64,000 nt of DNA. It comes from Vibrio maritimus (GTDB lineage Bacteria; Pseudomonadota; Gammaproteobacteria; Enterobacterales; Vibrionaceae). The DNA lies in assembly GCA_000755425.1 (NCBI GenBank), contig BBMT01000001.1:62001-126000 (forward strand). Reading direction: 5' to 3'. Shown here piece after piece: positions 1 to 9,371 of the stretch; the stretch's first letter is position 1, and every line of letters begins with the position of its first letter. Below the pieces are notes generated by a model, which worked only from the letters and a program-made list of their open reading frames with translations, did not search any database and had not been told where the DNA came from. Position numbers and translations under genes: made by a program.

Positions 1-1320
1 CAAGTAATCACCTTGGTCATACAGAGCTATACCTTCAAGCGCGTATTTGTTCGACCATTGAACTTCGTTCTGATAGTCCATTGGGAAACCACGTTGAACC
101 TGAGCACCGATCGCCCACATTTGTGCGTTAACCGGTGTATCCGCTTCGAGGATTTCTTTTTTAAACACTGGCTTGTCATCGACTAGCTCATAGTGCTCAC
201 CTTGGATACCGAAGTTTGCTAGGCGTTTACCTTCTTGTGTGAACCAGAAATCGAAGTACTTAATGGTCTCGATTGGGTGTTCGTTCGTGTATGAGATAGC
301 CCAGCCGTCTGGCTTCACTTTAGCGCGGCGGTGCTCTTCTACACGTTTACCACTGATTGATGCTGGTGGCGCAAACGCTTTAAATTGGAAGCCTTCTACT
401 TTGTCTGCGAGTGAATCGTTATAGCCAGAAGTAGACGCAAACCAGTCGTGGGTCATACCACCAAGGTCAGCAGACAATAAGTACTCACGAGAGCGACTGC
501 CGCGAGTGAATACTTCGGCATCGATGAGACCCTCTTGGTACCATTTAGCGAGGTTCTGAATACCGACTTTGTAGTTCTCTTGCGCGTAGCCGTGCTTGAT
601 TTGACCATCAACGACGTGGAAGTCGTGGAACACATCAGAGCCAGACGTGCGGCCGTCCCAAAGTGTCACGAGACGAACCATCTCTTGCCAGTGACGCGCA
701 AAGAAAGGAACTTCATCTTTCTTGCCGTTGCCGTTTGGATCTTTATCGCGGAATGCTTTGAGCACCTCGTACATTTCGTCGACATTTTTCGGTGTCTCAA
801 GACCGAGTTTTTCTAGCCAGTCATAACGCACAAAGTAGCCACGACCGTATTTACCGTCTGGTAGGTACGGGATGTAATACACATTGCCATCGGAGGCTTT
901 GATGGATGCCCAAACATCAGGGTTGGCGTCAAAGAATGCTTTAATGTTTGGCGCATGCTCTTCAATCAGTTTGTTAAGAGGAACAAACGCACCTTCAGGG
1001 CCGTACGTGTTTACGTTGTTCTTCATGCTTGAACCGCCGACGATATCAGGCAGGTCACCCGAAGCGATCAGCAGGTTGAACGCTTCTTCACTCTTAGTGG
1101 TTGCCATTGAGGCCACGTTGTTTAGGTGAACGTTAGTTAGACGCGCCGCTTCTTTTTCCACTGGCCAGTCGTTGTTATAGACGAACTTCTTTTGGTGTAA
1201 GTGGATGTCGAGTTTGATTGGCTTATCTGCCACTTTGTATGCACCATCTTCCGCTGCAAATGCTGGGGCAGCAAGCGTGGCAGCGATCAGGGTAGACAAC
1301 GCAGTGATTTTTACATTCAT
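1..1320 (-). CDS. Alginate-oligosaccharide ABC transporter substrate-binding protein (AlgQ1/AlgQ2-like), 3' end cut by window
   Basis: Periplasmic solute-binding protein of the LplA/AlgQ type, 440 codons visible, running off the window edge without a stop. A Sec signal peptide ends in AFA|AED near residue 22; there is no lipobox cysteine. From memory it resembles Sphingomonas A1 AlgQ2 throughout: blocks such as SGDLPDIVGG, GAFVPLNKLI, YIPYLPDGK and THDWFAST are shared, and the calcium-binding loop of AlgQ2 is present as DPNGNGKKDEVPF. AlgQ proteins bind unsaturated alginate oligomers. It is last in an algS-algM1-algM2-algQ order, the same order as in Sphingomonas. Substrate alginate is inferred from similarity; other uronate oligomers remain possible. 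The reading frame is open over the whole visible length. Confidence 0.88.
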   Translation of the reverse strand, partial: MNVKITALSTLIAATLAAPAFAAEDGAYKVADKPIKLDIHLHQKKFVYNNDWPVEKEAARLTNVHLNNVASMATTKSEEAFNLLIASGDLPDIVGGSSMKNNVNTYGPEGAFVPLNKLIEEHAPNIKAFFDANPDVWASIKASDGNVYYIPYLPDGKYGRGYFVRYDWLEKLGLETPKNVDEMYEVLKAFRDKDPNGNGKKDEVPFFARHWQEMVRLVTLWDGRTSGSDVFHDFHVVDGQIKHGYAQENYKVGIQNLAKWYQEGLIDAEVFTRGSRSREYLLSADLGGMTHDWFASTSGYNDSLADKVEGFQFKAFAPPASISGKRVEEHRRAKVKPDGWAISYTNEHPIETIKYFDFWFTQEGKRLANFGIQGEHYELVDDKPVFKKEILEADTPVNAQMWAIGAQVQRGFPMDYQNEVQWSNKYALEGIALYDQGDYL

Positions 1321-1367
1321 CTTTTGTTTCCTTTCTCGTTATTGTGTTTTGTATTAGGAAGAGGGGG

Positions 1368-2258
1368 TTACTCTTTAACCCCACCCAACATAATTCCCTT
1401 GTTGAAGTACTTTTGAATAAATGGATAAATCAGAAGCACCGGAATGATTGAGCAGATCATGATTGCCGCGCTAACGGTCTCAAAGGAGTAAGCAGAGTTA
1501 ATCAAAGTACTGGCGAACGTATCGTCGTCTGTAAGCTGAGTAATGATCTGACGCAGATAAACCTGAAGTGGCACCTTGCTTTCATCGCGAAGCAATACCA
1601 TGGCCCAGAAGAAGCCGTTCCAGCGCGCAACGATACAAAATAGCGTGACTGTCGCTAGGGCAGGTTTTGCTAGCGGAATAAATACTTTCCAAAGTACTTG
1701 GAAGTCATTGGCGCCATCCATTCGAGCGGCTTCTTCAAATGACTTAGGGATAGCCTCAAAGAAGTTACGTAATAGGATGATATTGAACGCGTTACAGGCA
1801 AAACCGATGATGATACCGAAGTAGCTATCGAGTAAGCCGAGATCGCGCATGTTCAAGAAGAACGGAATCATGCCCGCGTTAAACCACATGGTGAACGCGA
1901 CTAGGATGTTCCAGTACTTGCGACCAAGTAACTGGGGTCTAGACAATGCGTAGGCACCGGGAACAATAATCAATAGACTGACGAGTGTGCCGCCGAATGT
2001 GTAGATAAAGGTATTCTTATACGATGTCCAAAAAGCGGGATCGGTGATGACCTTCTCGTACGCGGCGAACGTGATATCGACAGGGGTAAGCACAACCTGA
2101 CCTGCCGTTACGGCATCACCGGCACTGATAGACATCGATGCCACATAGATGAAGGGATAAAGCGTACTGATGGTGAAGATACCCACGAGGAACATGTTCA
2201 GATAGACAAACGCCTTATCGCCTCGGGAGTAAAGATTCATATTCATTGCTTGGCTCAT
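1368..2258 (-). CDS. algM2: Carbohydrate ABC transporter permease, AlgM2/LplC type
   Basis: Inner-membrane permease of 296 residues, the length of AlgM2 (about 293), with about six membrane segments. The cytoplasmic EAA loop that docks on the ATPase is seen as EAARMDGANDFQVLWKVFIP near residue 180. The C terminus ends in FNKGIMLGGVKE, typical of LplC-type permeases. The start at 2258 has GGAG seven bases upstream. It lies 11 bases after the other permease and 47 bases before the binding-protein gene, so all are probably co-transcribed. It would form a heterodimer with the AlgM1-like permease. Family assignment is firm; the alginate substrate rests on its neighbours. Confidence 0.87.
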   Translation of the reverse strand: MSQAMNMNLYSRGDKAFVYLNMFLVGIFTISTLYPFIYVASMSISAGDAVTAGQVVLTPVDITFAAYEKVITDPAFWTSYKNTFIYTFGGTLVSLLIIVPGAYALSRPQLLGRKYWNILVAFTMWFNAGMIPFFLNMRDLGLLDSYFGIIIGFACNAFNIILLRNFFEAIPKSFEEAARMDGANDFQVLWKVFIPLAKPALATVTLFCIVARWNGFFWAMVLLRDESKVPLQVYLRQIITQLTDDDTFASTLINSAYSFETVSAAIMICSIIPVLLIYPFIQKYFNKGIMLGGVKE

Positions 2259-2269
2259 AACTTACTCCA

Positions 2270-3246
2270 TTACCACAGCGATGTTGAAGAGACGCGACGG
2301 CTGATCTTGTTGGCGGTCATCACCAAGATAAAGGCGATAACTGCATTAAACAGACCGGCGGCAGCGGCGAGATCGTACTGAGCAGCTTGAATACCTTGAC
2401 GGTAAATGAAGGTGCTGATGACGTCTGCGGTTTCGTAAGTGGCAGGCTGATAGAGCATGATGATCATCTCAAAGCCAACCTCAAGGATGTTACCGATACG
2501 AATGATCAACATGATGATGACCGTCGGTAGGATGCAAGGTAGGGTGATTTTCCACATCATCTGCCAACGCGAAGCGCCGTCTACGACTGCAGATTCATAG
2601 AGTGATGGGTTAACGCCAGCAATCGCCGCTAGAAATACGATGGAACTAAAGCCCGCTTCCTGCCAGATACCGGTACCGACGAAGATCGTGCGGAACCACT
2701 CTGGTTTGGTGAGGAAGTACACCGAATCATAACCAAGTGCATTGAGGAACAGATTCACCACACCGGTTGAGGGTGAAAACGCGGTGATCACAATACCAGC
2801 GATAATCACTGCCGAGATAAAGTGTGGGAGATACACAATCGTTTGTGCGGTGCGTTTGAACTTCGCATTGAGGATCTCATTGAACATCAGAGCGAGGATA
2901 ATTGGCACTGGGAAGCCAAAAATAAGGCTAGCGCCACTTATCATCACGGTGTTGCGAATGGCACGTAAGAATTGATCGTTTTCAAACAGCGTAACGAAGT
3001 GCTCAAACCCTACCCAAGGGCTCTCCGTGATGCCACGGAACACACTGTAATCTTTAAAGGCGATTTGTAATCCGTACATGGGCTTATAGAGGAAGACTAA
3101 AAACCAAATAACGGTTGGAGCGAGTAGCAGGTAGAGTTGCCACTCTTTTTAAAGTGATGGATGAGCCACTTGGTCTTCTTCTGCAACTTGCTTTGCGAAG
3201 TAGGCGACTTGAGTGTCTCATCTGTATTTTGATGAAGGTTTTCCAT
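2270..3246 (-). CDS. algM1: Carbohydrate ABC transporter permease, AlgM1/LplB type (frame broken near 3146-3150)
   Basis: Inner-membrane permease. The long frame starts mid-protein at the KPMYGLQIAFKDY block, which normally follows the first membrane helix. The missing N terminus (MENLHQNTDET onward) is in another frame starting at 3246. The frames join if the A5 run (T5 at 3146-3150 on the plus strand) is read as A6, giving KKEWQLYLLLAPTV. The repaired protein has 325 residues, against 324 for AlgM1. The EAA loop is seen as YESAVVDGASRWQMMWKITLP. It lies 14 bases after algS. The break is probably a sequencing indel; if real, the importer would be inactive. Confidence 0.83.
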
Positions 3247-3260
3247 AACACACGCTCCGT

Positions 3261-4355
3261 CTAGTTCACCGAGATACGCTTGAGCGCATTGCCAGTCGAT
3301 TGATCAAAGACGGTGATCGCGTCTTCTCGGAAGTACAATGTGTTGATGCGGTCAAGGTGATCGATGCGACCATGCGTTTCGGTCTTAACGACAAACGGTT
3401 TGCCAACAAATTTAGTGTGCAGCAGAGCTTCTGAACCGAGTGTTTCGACAAGGTTGATGTGAACAGGAATCGCGCTCGCTTGGTCAACGGGTTCGATGTC
3501 GATATATTCTGGCCTGATCCCCAAAAGGATATTCTTGTTGTGCTCAAGTCCTGCAACGTTTGGCAGTTTGCACTGGATCTCTTCAAACTCGGCATACCAC
3601 CCATCTTCACGTAGTGATGCGCGCGCTTCGATAAGGTTCATCGGAGGCGAGCCGATAAAGGTGGCAACAAAGGTGTTCACTGGACTATTGAAGAGCTCCA
3701 TCGGGGTGCCAATTTGCTCGATTTTACCGTTGCTCATAACAACAATTCGGTCTGCCAGAGTCATGGCTTCGACCTGATCGTGGGTAACATAAACGCTGGT
3801 TACGCCCAAGCGGTGGTGAAGGCGCTTAATTTCAGCGCGCATTTGGGTGCGAAGTTTGGCATCCAAGTTAGAAAGGGGTTCATCAAATAGAAAGACTTTA
3901 GGATGACGAACAATCGCACGACCCATGGCAACACGCTGGCGTTGGCCACCGGAAAGGTCGGCAGGGCGACGCTCTAGAAGTTCGGTTAAGCCTAAAATTT
4001 CTGCTACATCATTGACAGACTTAGTGACCTCATCCTTGGGAACTTTACGAATTCTTAGGCCAAACGCGATGTTCTCGAAAACGCTTAGGTGTGGGTAAAG
4101 TGCGTAGTTCTGGAATACCATGGCCACATCGCGATCTTTGGGGGCAACTTCGTTGACGCGGCGATCCTCAATGTGAATATCGCCATCGGTAATTTCTTCT
4201 AGCCCAGCTAACATGCGTAGCGTCGTCGATTTTCCACAGCCTGAAGGGCCAACCAATACGATAAATTCTTTCGACTTTACTTCTAAATTAATGCCATGTA
4301 CGACACTGGTATCGCCATACGCTTTAACGATGTTATTTAACTGAACACCAGACAT
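3261..4355 (-). CDS. algS: ABC transporter ATP-binding protein, AlgS/UgpC/MalK type
   Basis: ATPase of 364 residues (AlgS is 363) that powers the sugar importer as a homodimer on the cytoplasmic face. Walker A is GPSGCGKST near residue 37, the Q loop follows at FQNYALYPH, the signature is LSGGQRQR, Walker B is VFLFDEP and the switch histidine is in VYVTHDQ. The C-terminal third is a TOBE-type domain of the MalK/UgpC class. The start at 4355 has AAGGAG at good spacing. It is the first gene of the minus-strand importer operon, and the KdgM porin gene lies upstream in the same direction, 209 bases away. Confidence 0.88.
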   Translation of the reverse strand: MSGVQLNNIVKAYGDTSVVHGINLEVKSKEFIVLVGPSGCGKSTTLRMLAGLEEITDGDIHIEDRRVNEVAPKDRDVAMVFQNYALYPHLSVFENIAFGLRIRKVPKDEVTKSVNDVAEILGLTELLERRPADLSGGQRQRVAMGRAIVRHPKVFLFDEPLSNLDAKLRTQMRAEIKRLHHRLGVTSVYVTHDQVEAMTLADRIVVMSNGKIEQIGTPMELFNSPVNTFVATFIGSPPMNLIEARASLREDGWYAEFEEIQCKLPNVAGLEHNKNILLGIRPEYIDIEPVDQASAIPVHINLVETLGSEALLHTKFVGKPFVVKTETHGRIDHLDRINTLYFREDAITVFDQSTGNALKRISVN

Positions 4356-4502
4356 AACTACTCCTTGTCTTCACTACAGAAAACAGAATTTTTAAAACTG
4401 TTTGTTCGTCAATTAGCAGGAAATTAATTTATGACAAAGTGGAGCAATATAACTTCCTTGCTATACTGAAAAACTTTATTGGAATGTGATTAATTTGATA
4501 GA

Positions 4503-4539
4503 AGCGAATTAATACCGATAGCTTCAGCACTAATTCGCT
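4503..4539 (-). terminator. Inverted repeat after kdgM, possible weak terminator
   Basis: A perfect 9-base stem, AGCGAATTA pairing with TAATTCGCT, with a 19-base loop, starts 26 bases past the kdgM stop. There is no clear T run on either strand, so an mRNA-stabilising stem between kdgM and algS is as likely as a terminator. Confidence 0.35.
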
Positions 4540-4564
4540 CAATAGATTAAATTATATTAAGTGA

Positions 4565-5319
4565 TTAGAAGCTGTACTTAATACCAGCACGAGTTCTTAG
4601 CTGACGATTGTCTTCAGCAGATGAGCCTTGGTCGACTGTCCAAAATTCAACATAAGGTTGGAAGGCATCAATCGCGTAACCAATTTTAATGCCAAGATCC
4701 CATTCCCAGTTTTTGTTGTTCGCGAGACGAACATCGTCGTAGTTGTGGTTAAGGTTTGCCTCGTAGCTAAGCTTAAGGTTTTCAGAGACTCTTGGCTGAA
4801 CTTGTAGGAGCCAGTCAATGTCCATTTACCTTGTTGAACAGTGTTGCCCGCGACATCAAGCTTACCACCATCAACTAAGGTCTTTTGATCTGCTGATTCA
4901 GCGAAGACTTGCAGTTCGTGTCGGTAGCGCAGTGCTGTTGTTAGACCGAAGTCTGCTTTATAGCCAACACGGAACTGAGGTTTATACGTTGTTTTGTCTT
5001 TGGCAAAAGTAATTGGCATACCAGGCTGAATATACCATTTACCCGTTTCACCGACTGATTTAGTCCAAGCCCAGCTGAATTCTGAATCGCCACGAACGAC
5101 TTTATTCCAAAAATCTTTTTGGTCTTCACTATTAAATTTTTGCTCTACGCCAAATGCTAATTTACCGTCAAATGCTTTGGTTGAGTCGCCAATTTTAATA
5201 CGATGCGCGTATTTTTCATCTTCATGTTTGTACTCTGCACGGTAATCAAGACTTGTGGCAGCAGCAGAGCCAGCTAAAAGAACAAGTGCAACACCAAGAG
5301 CAGTTTGCTTAAGTTTCAT
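4565..5319 (-). CDS. kdgM: KdgM-family oligouronate-specific outer-membrane porin (frame broken near 4790)
   Basis: Small monomeric beta-barrel porin of the KdgM family, which carries oligogalacturonate in Dickeya and is also used for alginate oligomers in Vibrio. A signal peptide ends at GSAAA near residue 22, then come alternating barrel strands beginning SLDYRAEYKHEDEKYAHR and a typical barrel C terminus ending RAGIKYSF. The N-terminal frame (start 5319) and C-terminal frame (to 4565) join with one missing base around 4790-4797, giving GSYKFSQ followed by RVSENLKLSYEANL and about 251 residues, a normal length. A start-proximal AGGGAA supports 5319. Placed just upstream of the AlgS-type importer, it is the likely outer-membrane entry route. 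Confidence 0.85.
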
Positions 5320-6018
5320 ACTGATATTTCCCTAGTTTATCTATTTTATATTGTCATTTCTTTGAGGCGATAAACATCGAGTAACCTAACGGGGAGCTAG
5401 GAAGACATTATGTTTATAACCATTATTTAGAGGGACTTTGTTACTTGTTCACTTGATAGCTATTGCAGAGTGCGTTCCCTTTGATTTCCGAAACATCCGA
5501 CAAAAGCCTATCTCGTGGTCGTCCATGTCATTAATTTTCTGTTATTGAATTAATGTATGACAAATACTAGATTGCTCCATTCGAACTTTCTGTGAATTGG
5601 CTCAATATTTCATCTGAATCGATGTGTTTTTTATTGATATGAAGATTTGGGTCACACTTTTTACACTTTGAAACACTTGCTTCATGTCTAGGTAAAGGGA
5701 AGGGTATTGAAAGTAATGATATAACTATCTTTTTATGATGTTGTTTCTTAGGGGTTTTGCTCTGGCACTGTTTGCGGGGAACACTGGGTTGCGTTAGCTA
5801 GAGATGTGTGGCCTTTAGTTTTAAAGGCGTTTCGACTACCAAAGTTCGCTTTGTCAGGCTCGCAACCGTAACAAAGTTTGATCAAGGTAACTATGTGGAC
5901 GCTTTTCCACACCAAAAACGATATCCACGTCACGGATGGGTATATTGTATTACAAAAAGGTCGATTTACTCGTTATATTAATCATACAACAAGTAAAAAC
6001 GACAAGGATTCACATATC
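5320..6018. other. Intergenic region between divergent kdgM and the symporter gene
   Basis: About 700 bases, AT-rich, with no convincing gene. It must hold the promoters of kdgM (minus) and the symporter (plus). The only motif I can defend is the near-palindrome TTGTATTACAA at 5945-5955, listed separately. An open frame from 5878 runs into the symporter, but its first 47 codons do not look like protein and lack a ribosome site. Confidence 0.5.
5945..5955. promoter_or_regulatory. Candidate operator TTGTATTACAA upstream of symporter
   Basis: An 11-base near-palindrome 64 bases before the symporter start. Its reverse complement, TTGTAATACAA, recurs at 10589-10599, and a partial copy (GTAATACAA) lies between the two divergent FadR-type genes at 9533-9541. 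FCD-type regulators bind short palindromes, so this may be the operator of one of them. The link is inference. Confidence 0.4.
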
Positions 6019-7800
6019 ATGGATTTAAACACAGTTATTGTGGGCGTCTATTTCCTCTTCCTTATGGCAATAGGTTGGATGTTCCGAACATTTACCAATA
6101 CAACCAGTGATTACTTCCGCGGGGGCGGTAATATGCTCTGGTGGATGGTGGGTGCTACCGCCTTTATGACTCAGTTCAGTGCTTGGACATTTACAGGTGC
6201 GGCGGGTAAAGCATATAACGATGGTTTTGCAGTAGCCTTTATCTTCCTTGCTAACGCGTTTGGTTACTTTATGAACTACGCGTATTTCGCGCCTAAGTTC
6301 CGCCAACTGCGTGTAGTCACAGTTATTGAAGCCATTCGCATGCGTTTTGGTGCAACGAACGAGCAAGTATTTACTTGGTCTTCAATGCCAAACAGCGTTG
6401 TTTCTGCGGGTGTGTGGCTAAACGCACTGGCAATTATCGCGTCTGGTATCTTTGGCTTCGACATGAATCTAACCATATGGGTGACAGGTTTGGTTGTATT
6501 GGCGATGTCAGTAACGGGTGGTTCATGGGCAGTTATCGCATCTGACTTTATGCAGATGGTCATCATCATGGCCGTGACCGTGACATGTGCTGTTGTTGCT
6601 GTCGTTCAAGGCGGTGGTGTTGGCGAAATCGTTAACAACTTCCCAGTACAAGAAGGTGGTTCGTTCCTAGCGGGTAACAACCTGAACTACCTAAACATCT
6701 TCGGTCTATGGGCATTCTTCATCTTTGTTAAGCAGTTCTCAATTACTAACAACATGCTTAACTCATACCGCTACCTAGCGGCGAAAGACTCGAAGAACGC
6801 GAAGAAAGCAGCGCTTCTAGCATGTGTACTTATGCTTTGTGGTGTATTCATTTGGTTCATGCCTTCTTGGTACATCGCAGGTCAAGGTGTTGACCTAGCG
6901 GCTGCTTACCCAGAGCAAGGCCGTAAAGCCGGTGACTTTGCTTACCTATACTTTGTACAAGAATACATGCCAGCAGGTATGGTAGGTCTGCTAGTAGCAG
7001 CAATGTTCGCAGCAACCATGTCTTCAATGGACTCAGGTCTTAACCGTAACTCGGGTATCTTTGTTAAGAACTTCTATGAGCCGATTGTTCGTAAGGGTCA
7101 AGCGTCTGAGAAAGAGCTAGTAACGGTTTCGAAAATTACGTCAACAGTATTTGGTTTCGCTATCATCCTAATCGCACAGTTCATCAACTCTCTGAAGGGT
7201 CTGAGCTTGTTTGATACTATGATGTATGTGGGTGCTCTAATCGGCTTCCCAATGACGATTCCTGCATTCCTTGGCTTCTTTATCAAGAAAACGCCTGACT
7301 GGGCTGGCTGGGGTACGCTAGTTGTTGGTGGTATCGTCTCTTATGTAGTTGGTTTTGTTATCAATGCAGAAATGGTTTCAGCAGCATTTGGTCTAGAAGA
7401 GCTAACTAAGCGTGAATGGTCTGATGTGAAAGTAGCGATTGGTCTAATGGCTCACATCTCACTAACAGGTGGTTTCTTCGTGCTATCTACTCTGTTCTAC
7501 AAGCCACTAACAGAGAAGCGTCAAGCAGATGTAGACAAGTTCTTTGGTAACCTATCTACCCCACTTGTTTCTGAGTCAGCGGCTCAGAAGAAACTGGATA
7601 ACAAGCAGCGTCAAATGCTTGGTAAGCTTATCGCAGTTGCAGGTCTTGGTGTGTGTCTAATGGCTCTACTACCTAACCCACTATGGGGACGCGCAGTGTT
7701 CATCTTGTGTGGTGTTATCGTAGCTGGCGTTGGTGTTCTACTCGTCAAAGCGGTAGACGAAAGTGCAGAAGCGAACCTAACGGAAGCAGAAGCAAACTAA
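6019..7800 (+). CDS. Sodium:solute symporter, probable uronate/oligo-uronate uptake
   Basis: SSS-family (SLC5-like) sodium-coupled transporter of 593 residues with about 13-14 membrane helices. The start is set at 6019 (MDLNTVIVGVYF) because AAGG lies eight bases upstream and helix 1 begins at once. Family features include the SDYFRGGG segment near residue 33, the helix-3 to helix-5 block with FTGAAGKAYNDG, and the AAMFAATMSSMDSGLN motif of helix 8 that holds sodium-site serines. The context (KdgM, KdgF, FadR regulators) and overall look suggest the ToaA/ToaB group of Vibrio oligo-alginate symporters. The exact substrate cannot be read from the sequence. A strong terminator follows. Confidence 0.82.
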   Translation: MDLNTVIVGVYFLFLMAIGWMFRTFTNTTSDYFRGGGNMLWWMVGATAFMTQFSAWTFTGAAGKAYNDGFAVAFIFLANAFGYFMNYAYFAPKFRQLRVVTVIEAIRMRFGATNEQVFTWSSMPNSVVSAGVWLNALAIIASGIFGFDMNLTIWVTGLVVLAMSVTGGSWAVIASDFMQMVIIMAVTVTCAVVAVVQGGGVGEIVNNFPVQEGGSFLAGNNLNYLNIFGLWAFFIFVKQFSITNNMLNSYRYLAAKDSKNAKKAALLACVLMLCGVFIWFMPSWYIAGQGVDLAAAYPEQGRKAGDFAYLYFVQEYMPAGMVGLLVAAMFAATMSSMDSGLNRNSGIFVKNFYEPIVRKGQASEKELVTVSKITSTVFGFAIILIAQFINSLKGLSLFDTMMYVGALIGFPMTIPAFLGFFIKKTPDWAGWGTLVVGGIVSYVVGFVINAEMVSAAFGLEELTKREWSDVKVAIGLMAHISLTGGFFVLSTLFYKPLTEKRQADVDKFFGNLSTPLVSESAAQKKLDNKQRQMLGKLIAVAGLGVCLMALLPNPLWGRAVFILCGVIVAGVGVLLVKAVDESAEANLTEAEAN

Positions 7801-7824
7801 CAACATAGTAATGCAATTAAATGG

Positions 7825-7851
7825 AAGGAAGGCTTTTAGCCTTCCTTTTTT
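7825..7851 (+). terminator. Rho-independent terminator of symporter gene
   Basis: Nine-base perfect stem AAGGAAGGC/GCCTTCCTT, loop TTTTA, then a run of six T, starting 25 bases after the symporter stop. Confidence 0.88.
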
Positions 7852-8203
7852 GCGTTGTAATCCCAGAGCGTATTCATAAGTGAGCCGGGTCTTCAGGCTG
7901 GTTCTCAATCCATCCATAGTAGCGCTTACACCAATACTCACCAGCTACATCATGGGTTTTAGTTTCGGTCAGTTCCTATTCTTTCATCTGCTCTAAGTCG
8001 TTATCTGAGGACTAAATTGATTTGGTCTTTATCAGTGAAGTGCTATCCAGCCACTCACGGTAATTCTTTCTGGTGTATAACAAGGGAGACAATGCGGATA
8101 TTGTTTAGATAAGCAGGTGAAGAACTGAGTCCAAATTATTAATTTTATTGATGATACATGTCTGGATTTGGACCATTGAATAAATACTGGAGGAGAGGGA
8201 CAT
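7852..8203. other. Gene-poor stretch, possibly decayed coding remnants
   Basis: About 350 bases with no intact gene. On the minus strand two short protein-like stretches appear in different frames: one with RKNYREWLDSTSLIKTK near 8000-8070 and one with EYWCKRYYGWIENQPEDP ending near 7880. They are not contiguous and have no start. I do not recognise them; they may be the remains of a lost gene or mobile element. Confidence 0.25.
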
Positions 8204-8236
8204 AAAAAAGCCAACAACTTTCGCTGTTAGCTTTTT
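8204..8236 (-). terminator. Rho-independent terminator of kdgF
   Basis: On the minus strand a stem AAAAAGCTAACA / TGTTGGCTTTTT (one mismatch) with a seven-base loop is followed by T residues. It starts 54 bases after the kdgF stop. Confidence 0.75.
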
Positions 8237-8289
8237 GAAAAATCATTAACTTGAATGGGCGAGGCCCAGCAAAGGAATAAGACTATGGC

Positions 8290-8610
8290 TTAAACGAAAT
8301 CTTTGCGCATTGGTGTGAAGTTATCAATCAGCACACCTTCTTTAACACAAGTACAACCGTGCATGATATTAGGTACTTTGTAAACAGTATCGCCAGCAGT
8401 TACACGTTTAGTTTCGTCGCCAACAGTGAAATCGAACTCGCCAGATACTACGTATGTGATTTGCTCGTGTGGATGATTGTGCATTGGTGCTACTGTACCC
8501 GTTTCGAAGTGAACTTCGACAGTCATCATGTTCTCGCAATGAGCAAGTACTTTACGACGTAGACCGCCGCCTTGATCTTCTAGTTTGATGTCTTTGTTGT
8601 AAACAAACAT
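8290..8610 (-). CDS. kdgF: KdgF, cupin that linearises 4,5-unsaturated uronates
   Basis: Single-domain cupin of 106 residues. KdgF converts 4,5-unsaturated monouronates released by pectate or alginate lyases into linear ketouronates (DKI or DEH) in the cytoplasm. The metal-binding cupin box is visible as HNHPHEQITYVVSGEF near residues 42-57, and the second histidine lies in PNIMHGCTC near residue 84. The start has AAGGA at good spacing. It lies 22 bases downstream of a FadR-type regulator in the same direction, so the two are probably one unit. In this context it supports alginate catabolism; it would equally serve pectin. Confidence 0.88.
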   Translation of the reverse strand: MFVYNKDIKLEDQGGGLRRKVLAHCENMMTVEVHFETGTVAPMHNHPHEQITYVVSGEFDFTVGDETKRVTAGDTVYKVPNIMHGCTCVKEGVLIDNFTPMRKDFV

Positions 8611-8632
8611 GCTGTTTTCCTTAAAGTGTTAC

Positions 8633-9371
8633 CTAACTCGGCGTGACTAACGCGAGCTTCTGGTTATGGTCATTGAGTAGTAGTCGAGAAGAAGTACGCG
8701 CCTTAAATGCGTCACCTGTCATAATGGCGTCGTAAATGGCTTCGTGTTCTTCTAAACAAAACCGTCCTCCAGTGGAGGACTCGTCTATAAATGTCTTGAA
8801 TAGCGATTCAAGGATATTGGCAAACGGTATGTAAAATGGGTTACCGGTTGCCAGAAAAATTGTTTTGTGAAACTGGTGGTCGTTTATCGTCCACGCTGCG
8901 TAGTCGTGACACGCAGCCGCTCGTTTCATGTTTTGAAAGCTAATCGATAGTGCCTTTCGATGTTCAATCGATGCATAGCGTGCCGCGATGGAGCACGCTT
9001 CAGGCTCAATAGCTTTCCTCAGTCCTAAAAACTGGGTTAAAAATCGTTGTACGTTGTCTGCCTCTTTGATCCAGTCGAGAAGTTGAGGATCGAGAAAATG
9101 CCATTGCTGGCGAGCTTCGACACTTGTTCCGACTTTGGGTTTAGAGGAAATCAACTTTCGCCTCTAGCAGTTTATTGCACTCTCGAAGTGAGGTCCGGCT
9201 AATGCCAAACTTGGCCTTGAGATCATTCTCACATGGCAGCTTTTCACCTTGGTTCAGCTCTCCAGTTAATATCTTTATCGCAATTTCTTTTGCGACTTGT
9301 ACATAGACCCTGTGACTCGATGACGAGTCCGATGCTGCAACAGCATTCCCTGCTGGTTCGTTTGAGAGCAT
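8633..9371 (-). CDS. GntR/FadR-type regulator, FCD domain (frame broken near 9155)
   Basis: Transcriptional repressor of the FadR subfamily: an N-terminal winged helix (YVQVAKEIAIKILTGELNQGEKLP, then FGISRTSLRE) and a C-terminal FCD ligand-binding domain (GLRKAIEPEACSIAARYAS; metal-type histidines in DHQFHKTIF and CLEEHEAIYDAI). The start at 9371 (MLSNEP) has AAGG seven bases upstream. The two halves lie in different frames, meeting near GAGGCGAAAGTTGATT. The family consensus LEAKGLISSKPKVG is restored by two missing bases (GG and TTT runs). Repaired length is about 246 residues. It probably senses a uronate intermediate and controls kdgF and neighbours. Confidence 0.8.

Noticed and set aside
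5878-6018. Upstream extension of the symporter frame (47 codons)
   Set aside because: No ribosome site, not transmembrane, not family-like. AAGG and helix 1 support the start at 6019.
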